A stretch of DNA of 64,000 nt from JBHJGM01 sp050331815 (GTDB lineage Bacteria > Verrucomicrobiota > Verrucomicrobiia > Opitutales > JBHJGM01), in NCBI GenBank assembly GCA_050331815.1, contig JBHJGM010000002.1:294342-358341 (forward strand), in the 5' to 3' direction. Within the stretch, counting starts at the first letter, position 1. Each line of letters starts with the position of its first letter. A program made the position numbers and the translations under genes. The notes under the pieces are model-generated. The model ran no database searches, had not been told where the DNA came from, and was given only the letters and a program-made list of their open reading frames with translations. This document shows positions 1 to 7,875 of this stretch, one piece after another.

Positions 1-757
1 GCAACGGCAAAGGCCTGCCTTGGCCGTGCCGAAAGCCACCCTCCGGCAATGGCTGGAGCAGCTTGTGAATCGTACTGACGTTCTTGGTTAAGGCTTCTTT
101 CAAAGCTTCGGGAAGCCGCTCGGTGCCGCCAATGGCTTCACGCAGGCGTGCGGCGGCCTTGCCCGGCGCGCACAAGGCGGTTGCCTCGAGCGAGTTCTCG
201 CCGGCCTCGTGCAGGCACGCCAGCAACTTCAAGACCCCGGTTGTTTTGCCGGTTCCGGGCCCACCGCAAATGAGTGTGAGCGGCGCCGTTGCGGTCAGGC
301 GAGCGGCCGCCTTGGCAGGTGAATCCTCGAGCCCAAATACATTTTCCAGCGCTGATAGAAATGCAGGCGAGGGCGGAGCAACAGAGCCGCGCAATCGAGT
401 AACCAGGGCCTCGGCCAGGTGGCGTTCCGTCTGCCAGTTGCGTCGAAAATACAGACGATGATCGCGGGTTAACACCAGTGGTCGGCCCTGCGTTGGACTG
501 CCGGCCACTCCGCACGTCAGCAAGCGCTCGGACATTTCCGCCTCCGCTCTCGAATCGGCTTCGTCTGCGTTCAGGTCGGCGATTTGGATGCACGTATCGC
601 CCTGTTCCAGCGCCTCGCAAAGCCGTTGCACGGCAGACTCCAGCTGTGGCTCCGGCCTGCTCGCTACGTTAGCCAAAAAGCGATATATGGCCCCAGCCAA
701 TGGCACCACACCGGAAGCGGTATTATTGGTTTCGCCGGAAGCTTGCGCTGTCATCAT
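1..757 (-). CDS. recD: RecD, exodeoxyribonuclease V alpha subunit (N-terminal part, cut by window edge)
   Basis: This is the 5'-to-3' helicase subunit of the RecBCD recombination and repair complex. About 252 codons are present and the C-terminal part lies outside the window. The Walker A motif GGPGTGKT is at about residues 165-172, preceded by the family phrase TLIC and followed by a motif Ia-like segment (TALCAPGKAAARL). The start is read as ATG at 757, which overlaps the recB stop (ATGA), with a second in-frame ATG directly after it at 754. Coupled translation with recB is likely. RecD proteins are usually about 600 residues, so roughly 40 percent is visible. The assignment rests on the Walker A region plus the recC-recB-recD order. 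Confidence 0.93.
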   Translation of the reverse strand, partial: MMTAQASGETNNTASGVVPLAGAIYRFLANVASRPEPQLESAVQRLCEALEQGDTCIQIADLNADEADSRAEAEMSERLLTCGVAGSPTQGRPLVLTRDHRLYFRRNWQTERHLAEALVTRLRGSVAPPSPAFLSALENVFGLEDSPAKAAARLTATAPLTLICGGPGTGKTTGVLKLLACLHEAGENSLEATALCAPGKAAARLREAIGGTERLPEALKEALTKNVSTIHKLLQPLPEGGFRHGQGRPLPL

Positions 758-3700
758 GGTTCCATCCCGAGTAGGTTCGCCAGCGCTACAAGTATGGCGG
801 GGTCGGGTTTTTCAAAATAGACGCCCTCTGCGGGCTCAGATGTCGAATGCTCCGCAATCGCTCGGACAAACAAGTAAAGCATGCCGCCGAGCTTGGCATG
901 TGTGCCAAGATAGCGTGCCGCCGCCAGCGCGTACAAGTACGCCTGCAGGCGATACGAGGCCCGATGCATGGCTTTGCGAAGGCCATCCTCGCTGGTGTCG
1001 TCCAGCAGATTCGTTTTCCAATCCAGGATATAATAGCGGCCTTCGTGCTGGAAAAGCAGATCGATGAAGCCGCGCAGATAGCCATTCACCGCAGCCACCG
1101 CATTCGCAGGGTGCTGCCCGGAGCCTAGCAAACCCAGTTGCTCCAAACCCAGTGACAGTTGCTGGCCGTTGCCCCAGCGTGCCGGGAGCGAAAACTCGAC
1201 CTCGGCGCGGCAGTCTCCACGCCTGAGCTTCGATAGCGAAAATCCGTGCGAGACCTGCGTTAGCGGCGTCGCCACCGTGCGCTCAACCCACTGCAGCGCC
1301 GCTTCAAAAGGCGGACCCACCGTAGGCAATCCGTGCGCGTTCAGGCGATCGACAACTACTTGAGAGAAAGTGCTCGTATCTGAAAAATCGATACGCTCAA
1401 AGATTTCATGAAACAGCCGCCCAGTCGCCGCTCCAGCCCTAAACTGCGTGGGTGTTGCCTCGGTGGCAGCTTCATTGGAGAGCACTGGCAGGTCTTCGTG
1501 GTCTGCCGCAGGGCTGCCTGCCTGAGACACCAGACTGCTGAAGCTTGACGTCATCGGGCGGGCAACCAGTTTTCGATTCCAAGGGCGCACTTCCACCTGG
1601 GTGACGTTCTCCGATTCATTGCTGAGGAGTGCGTGCCTGGGCACTGGAAACGATTCGGCGCATTTTGTGGAGATAGCTGCTAGATGTTCATCGGCTAGCG
1701 ATTGCAGCCAGCCTTCCAGGTCCTTGCCCTCTGGTGCCAGTCGTGCCAAGGCAGCGTTCTTTGCGCCCTTGGTGTTGGCCCAGTGAAGTAAGCAGCGACG
1801 CCGCGCCCGCGTCAGCGCAACGTAGAGCAGGCGCGCGTCCTCACTGGCGATCTCCGCTTCGGCTCGGCTTCGCAGCGCAGTTGGAGCGGTTTTTACTTCG
1901 CCAAGATAAACGTCGCACAGCCCCGGCTCATTGGGGTCATGCGCGCGCAAGGGAAAAGCCGGCTCCTTGGGCGGTTGCCAGACAAACGGACAAAGTACGA
2001 ATTCATATTCTAACCCCTTGCTCTTATGAGTGGTCAGAACTTGTACGCCGGCTGTCTCGCTTTCAAAAGGCCGGGCGAAGCGCTCGTCATCGCTGGTTTT
2101 CTTTTCTGAGATCAATCGCGCAAACCAGTCACACAAGCCAGCGGGACTGAGCTTGCCTTGCGACTCGCCAATGCGAATCAGTTCAACCAGGTGCCGCAGA
2201 CAGGAAACGCTGTCCTCTCCTTGGTTTCGCTGAATCAGGCGCGCATAAGCACTTTCCGACTCTTCGAAGGCCACAAAAAATGCCAGAAAGCCGCGCTGCT
2301 TCCAGGTTTCATTCCACTGCTGAAATTTTTGTGCGATGTCCGTCTGCAGTTCAAGGTTCGTATTCAATTCATGAATACTTTGAGCTGCCCAGTTAAACAG
2401 CGGGGTTGCCAGACAGGTGCGCAAAAACTCATCGCGGTTGAGTTCAGCGACTGCCCGCATCAGCCAGTACAGCCAGCTGGCTTCATCCGTATCGAGCACA
2501 TTGCCCGTGGAAAACAACCGTGCCGGCAGGCTGTTCGCCCGCAGCCGTTGCGCCACCGCCTGCGCCTGCCGGTTCGTGCGAACCAGTACAGCGTAGTGGT
2601 CCAGCGGTATGTCTGGATGTTCTTTATGCAGCCGGGAAATTTGCGCGGTAGTCAACGCAATCACGCGTTCGGTCGCGGCGGTCACCGTCAGCTCTTTCTT
2701 TACCTCAAGCCCGTGCAGCCAGCACTCCAGGGAAGCACCAGCCTGTGCTTCCGCTGAGGCGCCTGAGGCTACCGGCTGAAACGTGATTTCCGGAAAAACA
2801 AAGGGGGCCGTGCTGGCTGAAAACAACGCGTTCACGGTCTCGATCAGCGCTGCTTGCGAACGGTAATTCGTCGTCAAGGTGAATCGTTGCTGGGTAGCCT
2901 TTCGTGCCTTCAAATAAGTAAAAATATCCGCGCCTCGAAAGCTGTAAATCGCCTGCTTTGGGTCACCCACAAGAAACAGCCGACAGGCAGCGCGCCCAAA
3001 GATTCGCTCAAACAGCTCCCATTGTAGAGGATCGGTATCCTGAAATTCGTCAATGAGCACACAGTGGAACTGTTTGTGAAGTGCTTCCATGACAGCGCCT
3101 CCGCGCGTACCTCGCACAGATGCCGCAACACCCAGTAGCAGTTCATCGTAGGTACGCTCCGCACGTAAAAGCAGTCCCTCGTGCTGTGCCTGTTTCATCT
3201 GCTCGACAAAGTCGCGCCAGAGCGTGGCTTCGGCCCGTCGCATTGTCTCCTGCAAAGCCGTCACTACTCGAAACCAGCCATGCCCCGGCCATTGTGCGCG
3301 CTTTCGCTTGAGGATGCTGCGCTCAATCGCTTCTTCACTGACACAAGCCAATGCTGCCAACGCCGCGTGGCTGGGCGCTCCGGAAGTGAACAAGGCCTCC
3401 AGCGTATCCACTGTTTCATTACGTGAGCCTACCCAGTTGCGCTGGTCAGTCGAAAGCGCATCATGATTTCGCAACAAATCTCCAAGCGCCACGTCGTCTG
3501 CCTGCCATCCCTCCTTTGCTGCCGCGAATGCAGCCTGAACGGCTGCTTCAGCAGCATCCAGAGAAGTAAACGTGTTGTCCGGAAGCAACCGGGAACCACC
3601 CGCAAAAAGCGACAGCGCGTCCAGGTTGTTCAGCCGAGTGCGCCAGTCGTTTTTGGCAAACAGCAGTGTGCCCAACCAGGGCCGCCCTTGTAAAAAATTT

Positions 3701-4194
3701 CGTCCGCGGTAATCCTCAATACGCTGCTCCCGGTTGAAGGACGGGTCCGGTGCGACTTCGAAATCAGCCAGCCCGCCCGCGAGCAGCGCGGTCTCTCTGA
3801 GGACTTTTTGGCAAAAGCCGTGAATCGTGGCGATGGTGGCTTCATCGATTCGAGTAAAGGCCTGCGCCAGCGTATCAGAAAGACGAATACGCTCCTCAAT
3901 GCTAGCGTTTGCAAAAGGCAGCAAGGCGGGATCCTGTATCCGGTTTTCATTTAACTCTGCCGCAGCTGCCGAAAAACGCTGGCGCAGGCGCCGCCGCAGG
4001 TTGGCCGCCGCTGCATTGGTGTAGGTCACGACCAGCACCTGCTCAATGTTTAGGCCCGTCTCCAGTACCAGGCGCAGGCACAGGCCCTCGATCGTGAACG
4101 TCTTGCCGGTGCCTGCGCTGGCCTCGATGAGCGTGATTCCTTCACCCGGCAGCGGCGCGCTCCAGTCAAAATCTTGCGTGGTGGGCTCAGTCAT
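754..4194 (-). CDS. recB: RecB, exodeoxyribonuclease V beta subunit
   Basis: This is the 3'-to-5' helicase and nuclease subunit of RecBCD, which processes double-strand ends for recombination. At 1146 residues it is close to the E. coli length. Visible motifs in order: Walker A ASAGTGKT at residues 25-32, motif II DEFQDTD near residue 380, GDPKQAIYSFRGAD near 413, a motif V-like TTHKSKGLEYEFVL near 725, and a C-terminal nuclease motif GFIDLLF...YYILDWKTN near 1055, where the Asp and Lys are the expected catalytic positions. The start overlaps the end of recC by 8 bases and the stop overlaps the recD start, so the three subunits form one tightly coupled operon. Confidence 0.96.
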   Translation of the reverse strand: MTEPTTQDFDWSAPLPGEGITLIEASAGTGKTFTIEGLCLRLVLETGLNIEQVLVVTYTNAAAANLRRRLRQRFSAAAAELNENRIQDPALLPFANASIEERIRLSDTLAQAFTRIDEATIATIHGFCQKVLRETALLAGGLADFEVAPDPSFNREQRIEDYRGRNFLQGRPWLGTLLFAKNDWRTRLNNLDALSLFAGGSRLLPDNTFTSLDAAEAAVQAAFAAAKEGWQADDVALGDLLRNHDALSTDQRNWVGSRNETVDTLEALFTSGAPSHAALAALACVSEEAIERSILKRKRAQWPGHGWFRVVTALQETMRRAEATLWRDFVEQMKQAQHEGLLLRAERTYDELLLGVAASVRGTRGGAVMEALHKQFHCVLIDEFQDTDPLQWELFERIFGRAACRLFLVGDPKQAIYSFRGADIFTYLKARKATQQRFTLTTNYRSQAALIETVNALFSASTAPFVFPEITFQPVASGASAEAQAGASLECWLHGLEVKKELTVTAATERVIALTTAQISRLHKEHPDIPLDHYAVLVRTNRQAQAVAQRLRANSLPARLFSTGNVLDTDEASWLYWLMRAVAELNRDEFLRTCLATPLFNWAAQSIHELNTNLELQTDIAQKFQQWNETWKQRGFLAFFVAFEESESAYARLIQRNQGEDSVSCLRHLVELIRIGESQGKLSPAGLCDWFARLISEKKTSDDERFARPFESETAGVQVLTTHKSKGLEYEFVLCPFVWQPPKEPAFPLRAHDPNEPGLCDVYLGEVKTAPTALRSRAEAEIASEDARLLYVALTRARRRCLLHWANTKGAKNAALARLAPEGKDLEGWLQSLADEHLAAISTKCAESFPVPRHALLSNESENVTQVEVRPWNRKLVARPMTSSFSSLVSQAGSPAADHEDLPVLSNEAATEATPTQFRAGAATGRLFHEIFERIDFSDTSTFSQVVVDRLNAHGLPTVGPPFEAALQWVERTVATPLTQVSHGFSLSKLRRGDCRAEVEFSLPARWGNGQQLSLGLEQLGLLGSGQHPANAVAAVNGYLRGFIDLLFQHEGRYYILDWKTNLLDDTSEDGLRKAMHRASYRLQAYLYALAAARYLGTHAKLGGMLYLFVRAIAEHSTSEPAEGVYFEKPDPAILVALANLLGMEP

Positions 4195-7100
4195 CGCTCC
4201 GCTTCAGGCGATGTTTTATGAGCGGTCCGCCCACAGCTTCGGCCCAGTGCTCAAAGGATTTCTGCTCGGGAAAATCACTTCCGTAAAGCAACCGATGGGC
4301 GGGTTTGTTGCCCTCGGCCCACTCCTCGTTTCGGTAGTTACCCCTCCAGGTTAGCTCCGCTTGCGTAAACGGATCCGTTTTTTGCCGATCCGACATACGA
4401 GCCTTTGCAAAAGCCAGCGAGGTCGCCGGGAAAAAGGGCAGCGGCGCACATTGTCCCTGGGCAAATCCCTTCAGCAAACCCCCTAGGTAACTCAAAGCGT
4501 CTTCTGCCTCTGGGGCAGACAACGCCTCCCGTCCGCTACGGCCCACCACAATGGCTCTCGTGACGTTCCCGCCGCTAGCGACCGCAGCCAACAACCGAAT
4601 CCACGCCGCCAACGAATCCTGCTCGCGCACACTACCCGCGCGGACGTCGAGCAGCACGTCCTCATAAATTGGATACACCTTGCCCGTGAGAGCCCGCGCT
4701 GTTGGCAAATCAACCTCCAGACTGGCCGCTTCGCTTGAACCAGCCAGGCGCTGGTGGCTGGCAAAGGTGGCCGCAGCCTCGCTTTGCAACTTACGCAACT
4801 GAAGCCGCCCAGGCTCGCCTGGCGCTACAGCCCCACTCGCGCGAAGCAACTCCATCGCCTGGTCGGGATCGTCTTCGGCGCGAAGTGTCTTCAGCAGTCT
4901 TTCCCGCAACTGGTACGCCTCCAGGCCGTCTGTGCCCTCGGGTTCGTTCTCAGGCAGACTCTCAGTCAACTCCGGCAAGCGCATGCCCAGCCTCTGCCGC
5001 AGGAAGAATTCCGCCGGACTGCGCCAGAAGGCAATGAGCGTCTGCAGTTCAACCGCTGCTGCATTTGCAGTCGTAGGTAGTTCATCGGAAGTCCATAAGC
5101 GAGCCGGAGCCGTGTCCGGCAAGCGTGCGTTCGCCAGCACCGCCACAGAAGGATCGTAGGTAAACAGGCCCTCTGTTGAAAAATAGCGCGGACTGTGAGG
5201 CAGCAGCGGATGTCTGCGCGAAATAGTCTGTATCGATTCTACGGATACGGGCAGTGCTTCTAGCACTTCGGCGATAAGCGTGGATGGCGGAGCCTCCTCA
5301 TCCGGCTGGGTGGAAAGTCCGCAGTGGCTGAGGATTATTCGCTCTCGCGTATTGAGCAGTAGTTCCAGGAAACTTTGGCGATCAACGTCACGCGGGGAGG
5401 GCTCTCCCTCCAGCAGGCGTTCGCGTAAATCGGCCGCCTCATAGTTCTGCCTGGGCGGAAAAGCACCATCGTTGAAGCCGAGACACACGACCACCCTTGC
5501 CGGTATTCCCTGTGCGCGTGCGGGCGTCGAGAGGTTGACGCCACCCCGAAAGAGCGCACCCACCTCTCCGGATTGCACCCAGTGGCCCAGCAGGTAGCGA
5601 AGCGTACGCAGGTCGATGCGCAACGCGGTATCATCTGCAGAGGCGAGTCGCTGCAAAGCTGCCTGCCAGCTGTGCGCTTCGGCGGAGGCTGCGCACTCCC
5701 AGCCGCCAAGAAATTCCTTCACTGCACCCTGTAAATGCCTGGCCCACTCGCTCGGCGTGTGCGTCGCACGCGCGGTTGCCAGCCATGCAAAGAGTCTCTC
5801 CGTCCAGGCGATCCACTCGCCCAGTTTCAAAGCATCGAGTCCCTCCGCACCGCGCGCTGGGACGCGCTCTGCAAAGACGATCGCCTCATCGGGGTCCATC
5901 ATGACGCCCAGCAGCAGCCGTTCGAAGCCAAACGCCCACGAGTTTTCCGCATAGGCGGGCAGGCCGGCTTCGGCGCGGTCCGTTGCATCGCGGCCCCAGG
6001 CGATCCGTGACTCCTGTATCCAAAAGCGGATACGCTCGAGGTCTGCCGAAGTCCAGCCGGCGGCCTGGGCAACGGCGGGTTCTTCCATGAGCGCGTACAC
6101 CGCCGCCGCTTCCAGACGCGAACCAGCCAGGGCCAGCAACCGGTTCAGCGCCAGCGAGCACTGGCCCCGCGAGTCGGGTCGGGTTTCGTAAGGCGCGAGT
6201 GGGATGCGTTGCGCGGGCTGCGCGGAAGCAAAGACGGCCTCAATCAGTGGCTGATACGTGTCAAGGTCGGGCGTCACGATCAAAACGTCGGCGGGCTCCA
6301 GCGCGTCCACGCTTTCAAAACATTCCAGCAGAACATCGCGCAGGGCTTGGACTTCACGTAAGGGATTGTGGCTGGCGTGCACCTGAACGGAGGCGTCCGC
6401 GGGTAACTCCCGGTCAGCCGCGGCGCAGTTCAAAAACAGCGAGCGCTGCAAGGCTTCCAGCAAACTGCCCTCGCCAGGTTCCACAAACCCTGCGGGCTCC
6501 AGCGAGGCGTTTCGGTCCACCAGCAGGTTGGTGCGATCCCGTTGCAGCCGGCCCAACGCGCTGAGCAGGTGCAGTTTTTTACCGGTTCGGTCGTGTATTG
6601 TTTGGGACTCGCGCCGTGCCGGCAGGTCTCCCTGAAAATCAGGCGTCGGCTCCAACAGGTACAGGTGCACCGGCACACGCCGGCCCAGCCATGACAGCAA
6701 ATCGATAACCAGCGGCGGCAGGCTGGCCACACCGTACACGATCAAGCGCGCAAGCGGCGGCGTCTGATCAACTGCACCTGTCGCAATGCTTTCAAGTAGC
6801 CGCCGTAAGGCCGCGCCAAGCGTCGCAGGTTGCTGGTTTTCGCACAGATGCCGCCACAATCTGCCCTGCCAGGGTCCTTCAGCGCTGCGCTCCCATTGTC
6901 GAAGCCAAGTGCCCCGATACAGGCTGTATTCTTCGAAAAGCTGGGCCAGCCGCCAGGCGCTTTGCGTACGGGCCAGATCATCGAGTTCTGCGGGAAACAT
7001 CGATTCCCCGCCCCACTTTGCGGGCGTTTCCAGCGCCGTGCGAACCTGCCAGAAAAAACGTGCAGAGTCGGGCCTGGGGCTGCCGGTAAGGTCTGCGGCC

Positions 7101-7327
7101 CAGTCGCCCAGATAAGTGCGGACGAAAGGCAGGTGCAGGTTAAAGGCGACGCCCAGCCCCTCGGCAATGCGATGCGTCAACCAGCGGCCCAGCCCGTGGT
7201 TGGGCACCAGGATGGTTTCCGCCGTCAGGGGATCCGCCCGCGGGTTTGTGCGCAGGTAATCAACCAGCGCCTCGGCCAGGTTTTCCTGCCGATTGGATGC
7301 ATGCCAAAACAAACCCGGTGCGCCCAT
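4187..7327 (-). CDS. recC: RecC, exodeoxyribonuclease V gamma subunit
   Basis: This is the Chi-recognition and scaffold subunit of RecBCD. It has 1046 residues, slightly short of the E. coli 1122. The N-terminus reads LFWHASNRQENLAEALVDYL and then ILVPNHGLGRWL, matching the typical RecC opening (SNR...L...L, followed by ILVQ...G...WL). RecC folds like a helicase but has lost the ATPase motifs, and no Walker A is visible here. It overlaps recB by 8 bases. The start used is the first Met of the open frame, only a few residues before the conserved N-terminal block. Confidence 0.94.
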   Translation of the reverse strand: MGAPGLFWHASNRQENLAEALVDYLRTNPRADPLTAETILVPNHGLGRWLTHRIAEGLGVAFNLHLPFVRTYLGDWAADLTGSPRPDSARFFWQVRTALETPAKWGGESMFPAELDDLARTQSAWRLAQLFEEYSLYRGTWLRQWERSAEGPWQGRLWRHLCENQQPATLGAALRRLLESIATGAVDQTPPLARLIVYGVASLPPLVIDLLSWLGRRVPVHLYLLEPTPDFQGDLPARRESQTIHDRTGKKLHLLSALGRLQRDRTNLLVDRNASLEPAGFVEPGEGSLLEALQRSLFLNCAAADRELPADASVQVHASHNPLREVQALRDVLLECFESVDALEPADVLIVTPDLDTYQPLIEAVFASAQPAQRIPLAPYETRPDSRGQCSLALNRLLALAGSRLEAAAVYALMEEPAVAQAAGWTSADLERIRFWIQESRIAWGRDATDRAEAGLPAYAENSWAFGFERLLLGVMMDPDEAIVFAERVPARGAEGLDALKLGEWIAWTERLFAWLATARATHTPSEWARHLQGAVKEFLGGWECAASAEAHSWQAALQRLASADDTALRIDLRTLRYLLGHWVQSGEVGALFRGGVNLSTPARAQGIPARVVVCLGFNDGAFPPRQNYEAADLRERLLEGEPSPRDVDRQSFLELLLNTRERIILSHCGLSTQPDEEAPPSTLIAEVLEALPVSVESIQTISRRHPLLPHSPRYFSTEGLFTYDPSVAVLANARLPDTAPARLWTSDELPTTANAAAVELQTLIAFWRSPAEFFLRQRLGMRLPELTESLPENEPEGTDGLEAYQLRERLLKTLRAEDDPDQAMELLRASGAVAPGEPGRLQLRKLQSEAAATFASHQRLAGSSEAASLEVDLPTARALTGKVYPIYEDVLLDVRAGSVREQDSLAAWIRLLAAVASGGNVTRAIVVGRSGREALSAPEAEDALSYLGGLLKGFAQGQCAPLPFFPATSLAFAKARMSDRQKTDPFTQAELTWRGNYRNEEWAEGNKPAHRLLYGSDFPEQKSFEHWAEAVGGPLIKHRLKRSDD

Positions 7328-7375
7328 CGCTGCCGAGACTGCCAGAGCCTGCGCCCGGCAAAAGCAAAATCCGCC

Positions 7376-7717
7376 TTAACCCACGCGTTCGGCTTTTTGC
7401 CACTGTCCCAGCGCGGCCCAGCGGCGACGCTCCACCTGTGCCTGCACACGGCGTCGCACGTGCGTTTCGACCCGCTCGGACAAAGGACCGCGATCCACGG
7501 CGGGCACGGCCCAGTCCGCCCCGGCCCGAAACAGGACCGGCACGACCTCGTCCATGCGCAGGTGCTCGAAGACGTCTTCGTCGTAAAGCGCCTTCAAACC
7601 CTCACGCGTGCGGCACAAAAAATGCGACTCAGCTTGTGGAAACGACCGCGGGACCAACGTCACCCAGTCCAGGTGCATCGGTACAGCCCCTTCGGCCTCC
7701 GATTTTAATGGTGTCAT
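7376..7717 (-). CDS. Hypothetical protein upstream of recC
   Basis: This is a 113-residue protein of unknown function, 48 bp upstream of recC on the same strand. ATG 7717 was chosen because a strong purine-rich ribosome site (AAGGGGGA) sits about 7 bases before it; the open frame extends further upstream but without such a signal. It has no signal peptide or membrane segment. Features seen are an N-terminal HLDWVTLVPRSFPQAES block, a central DEDVFEHLRMDEVVPVLFR block and an Arg-rich C-terminus (VRRRVQAQVERRRW). Its position as the probable first gene of the recCBD operon is the only functional hint. I do not recognise the family. Confidence 0.7.
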   Translation of the reverse strand: MTPLKSEAEGAVPMHLDWVTLVPRSFPQAESHFLCRTREGLKALYDEDVFEHLRMDEVVPVLFRAGADWAVPAVDRGPLSERVETHVRRRVQAQVERRRWAALGQWQKAERVG

Positions 7718-7875
7718 TGTGCATCCCCCTTGCTTGAATTTCCCCATCTGTCCTGAAGCAAAAACCACGCGCGGCGGCACCGGCGCCGCACTCAAACACC
7801 TTTTTTACACATTTGCCGTAAATTCTGTCCAACATTCGCAAATGAAACGGGAATGTATCACGTCAAAGGCAATAT

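Noticed and set aside
138..620. Minus-strand 160-codon frame at the left edge
   Set aside because: The correct frame on that strand is RecD with a Walker A motif; this one is a shifted reading of it.
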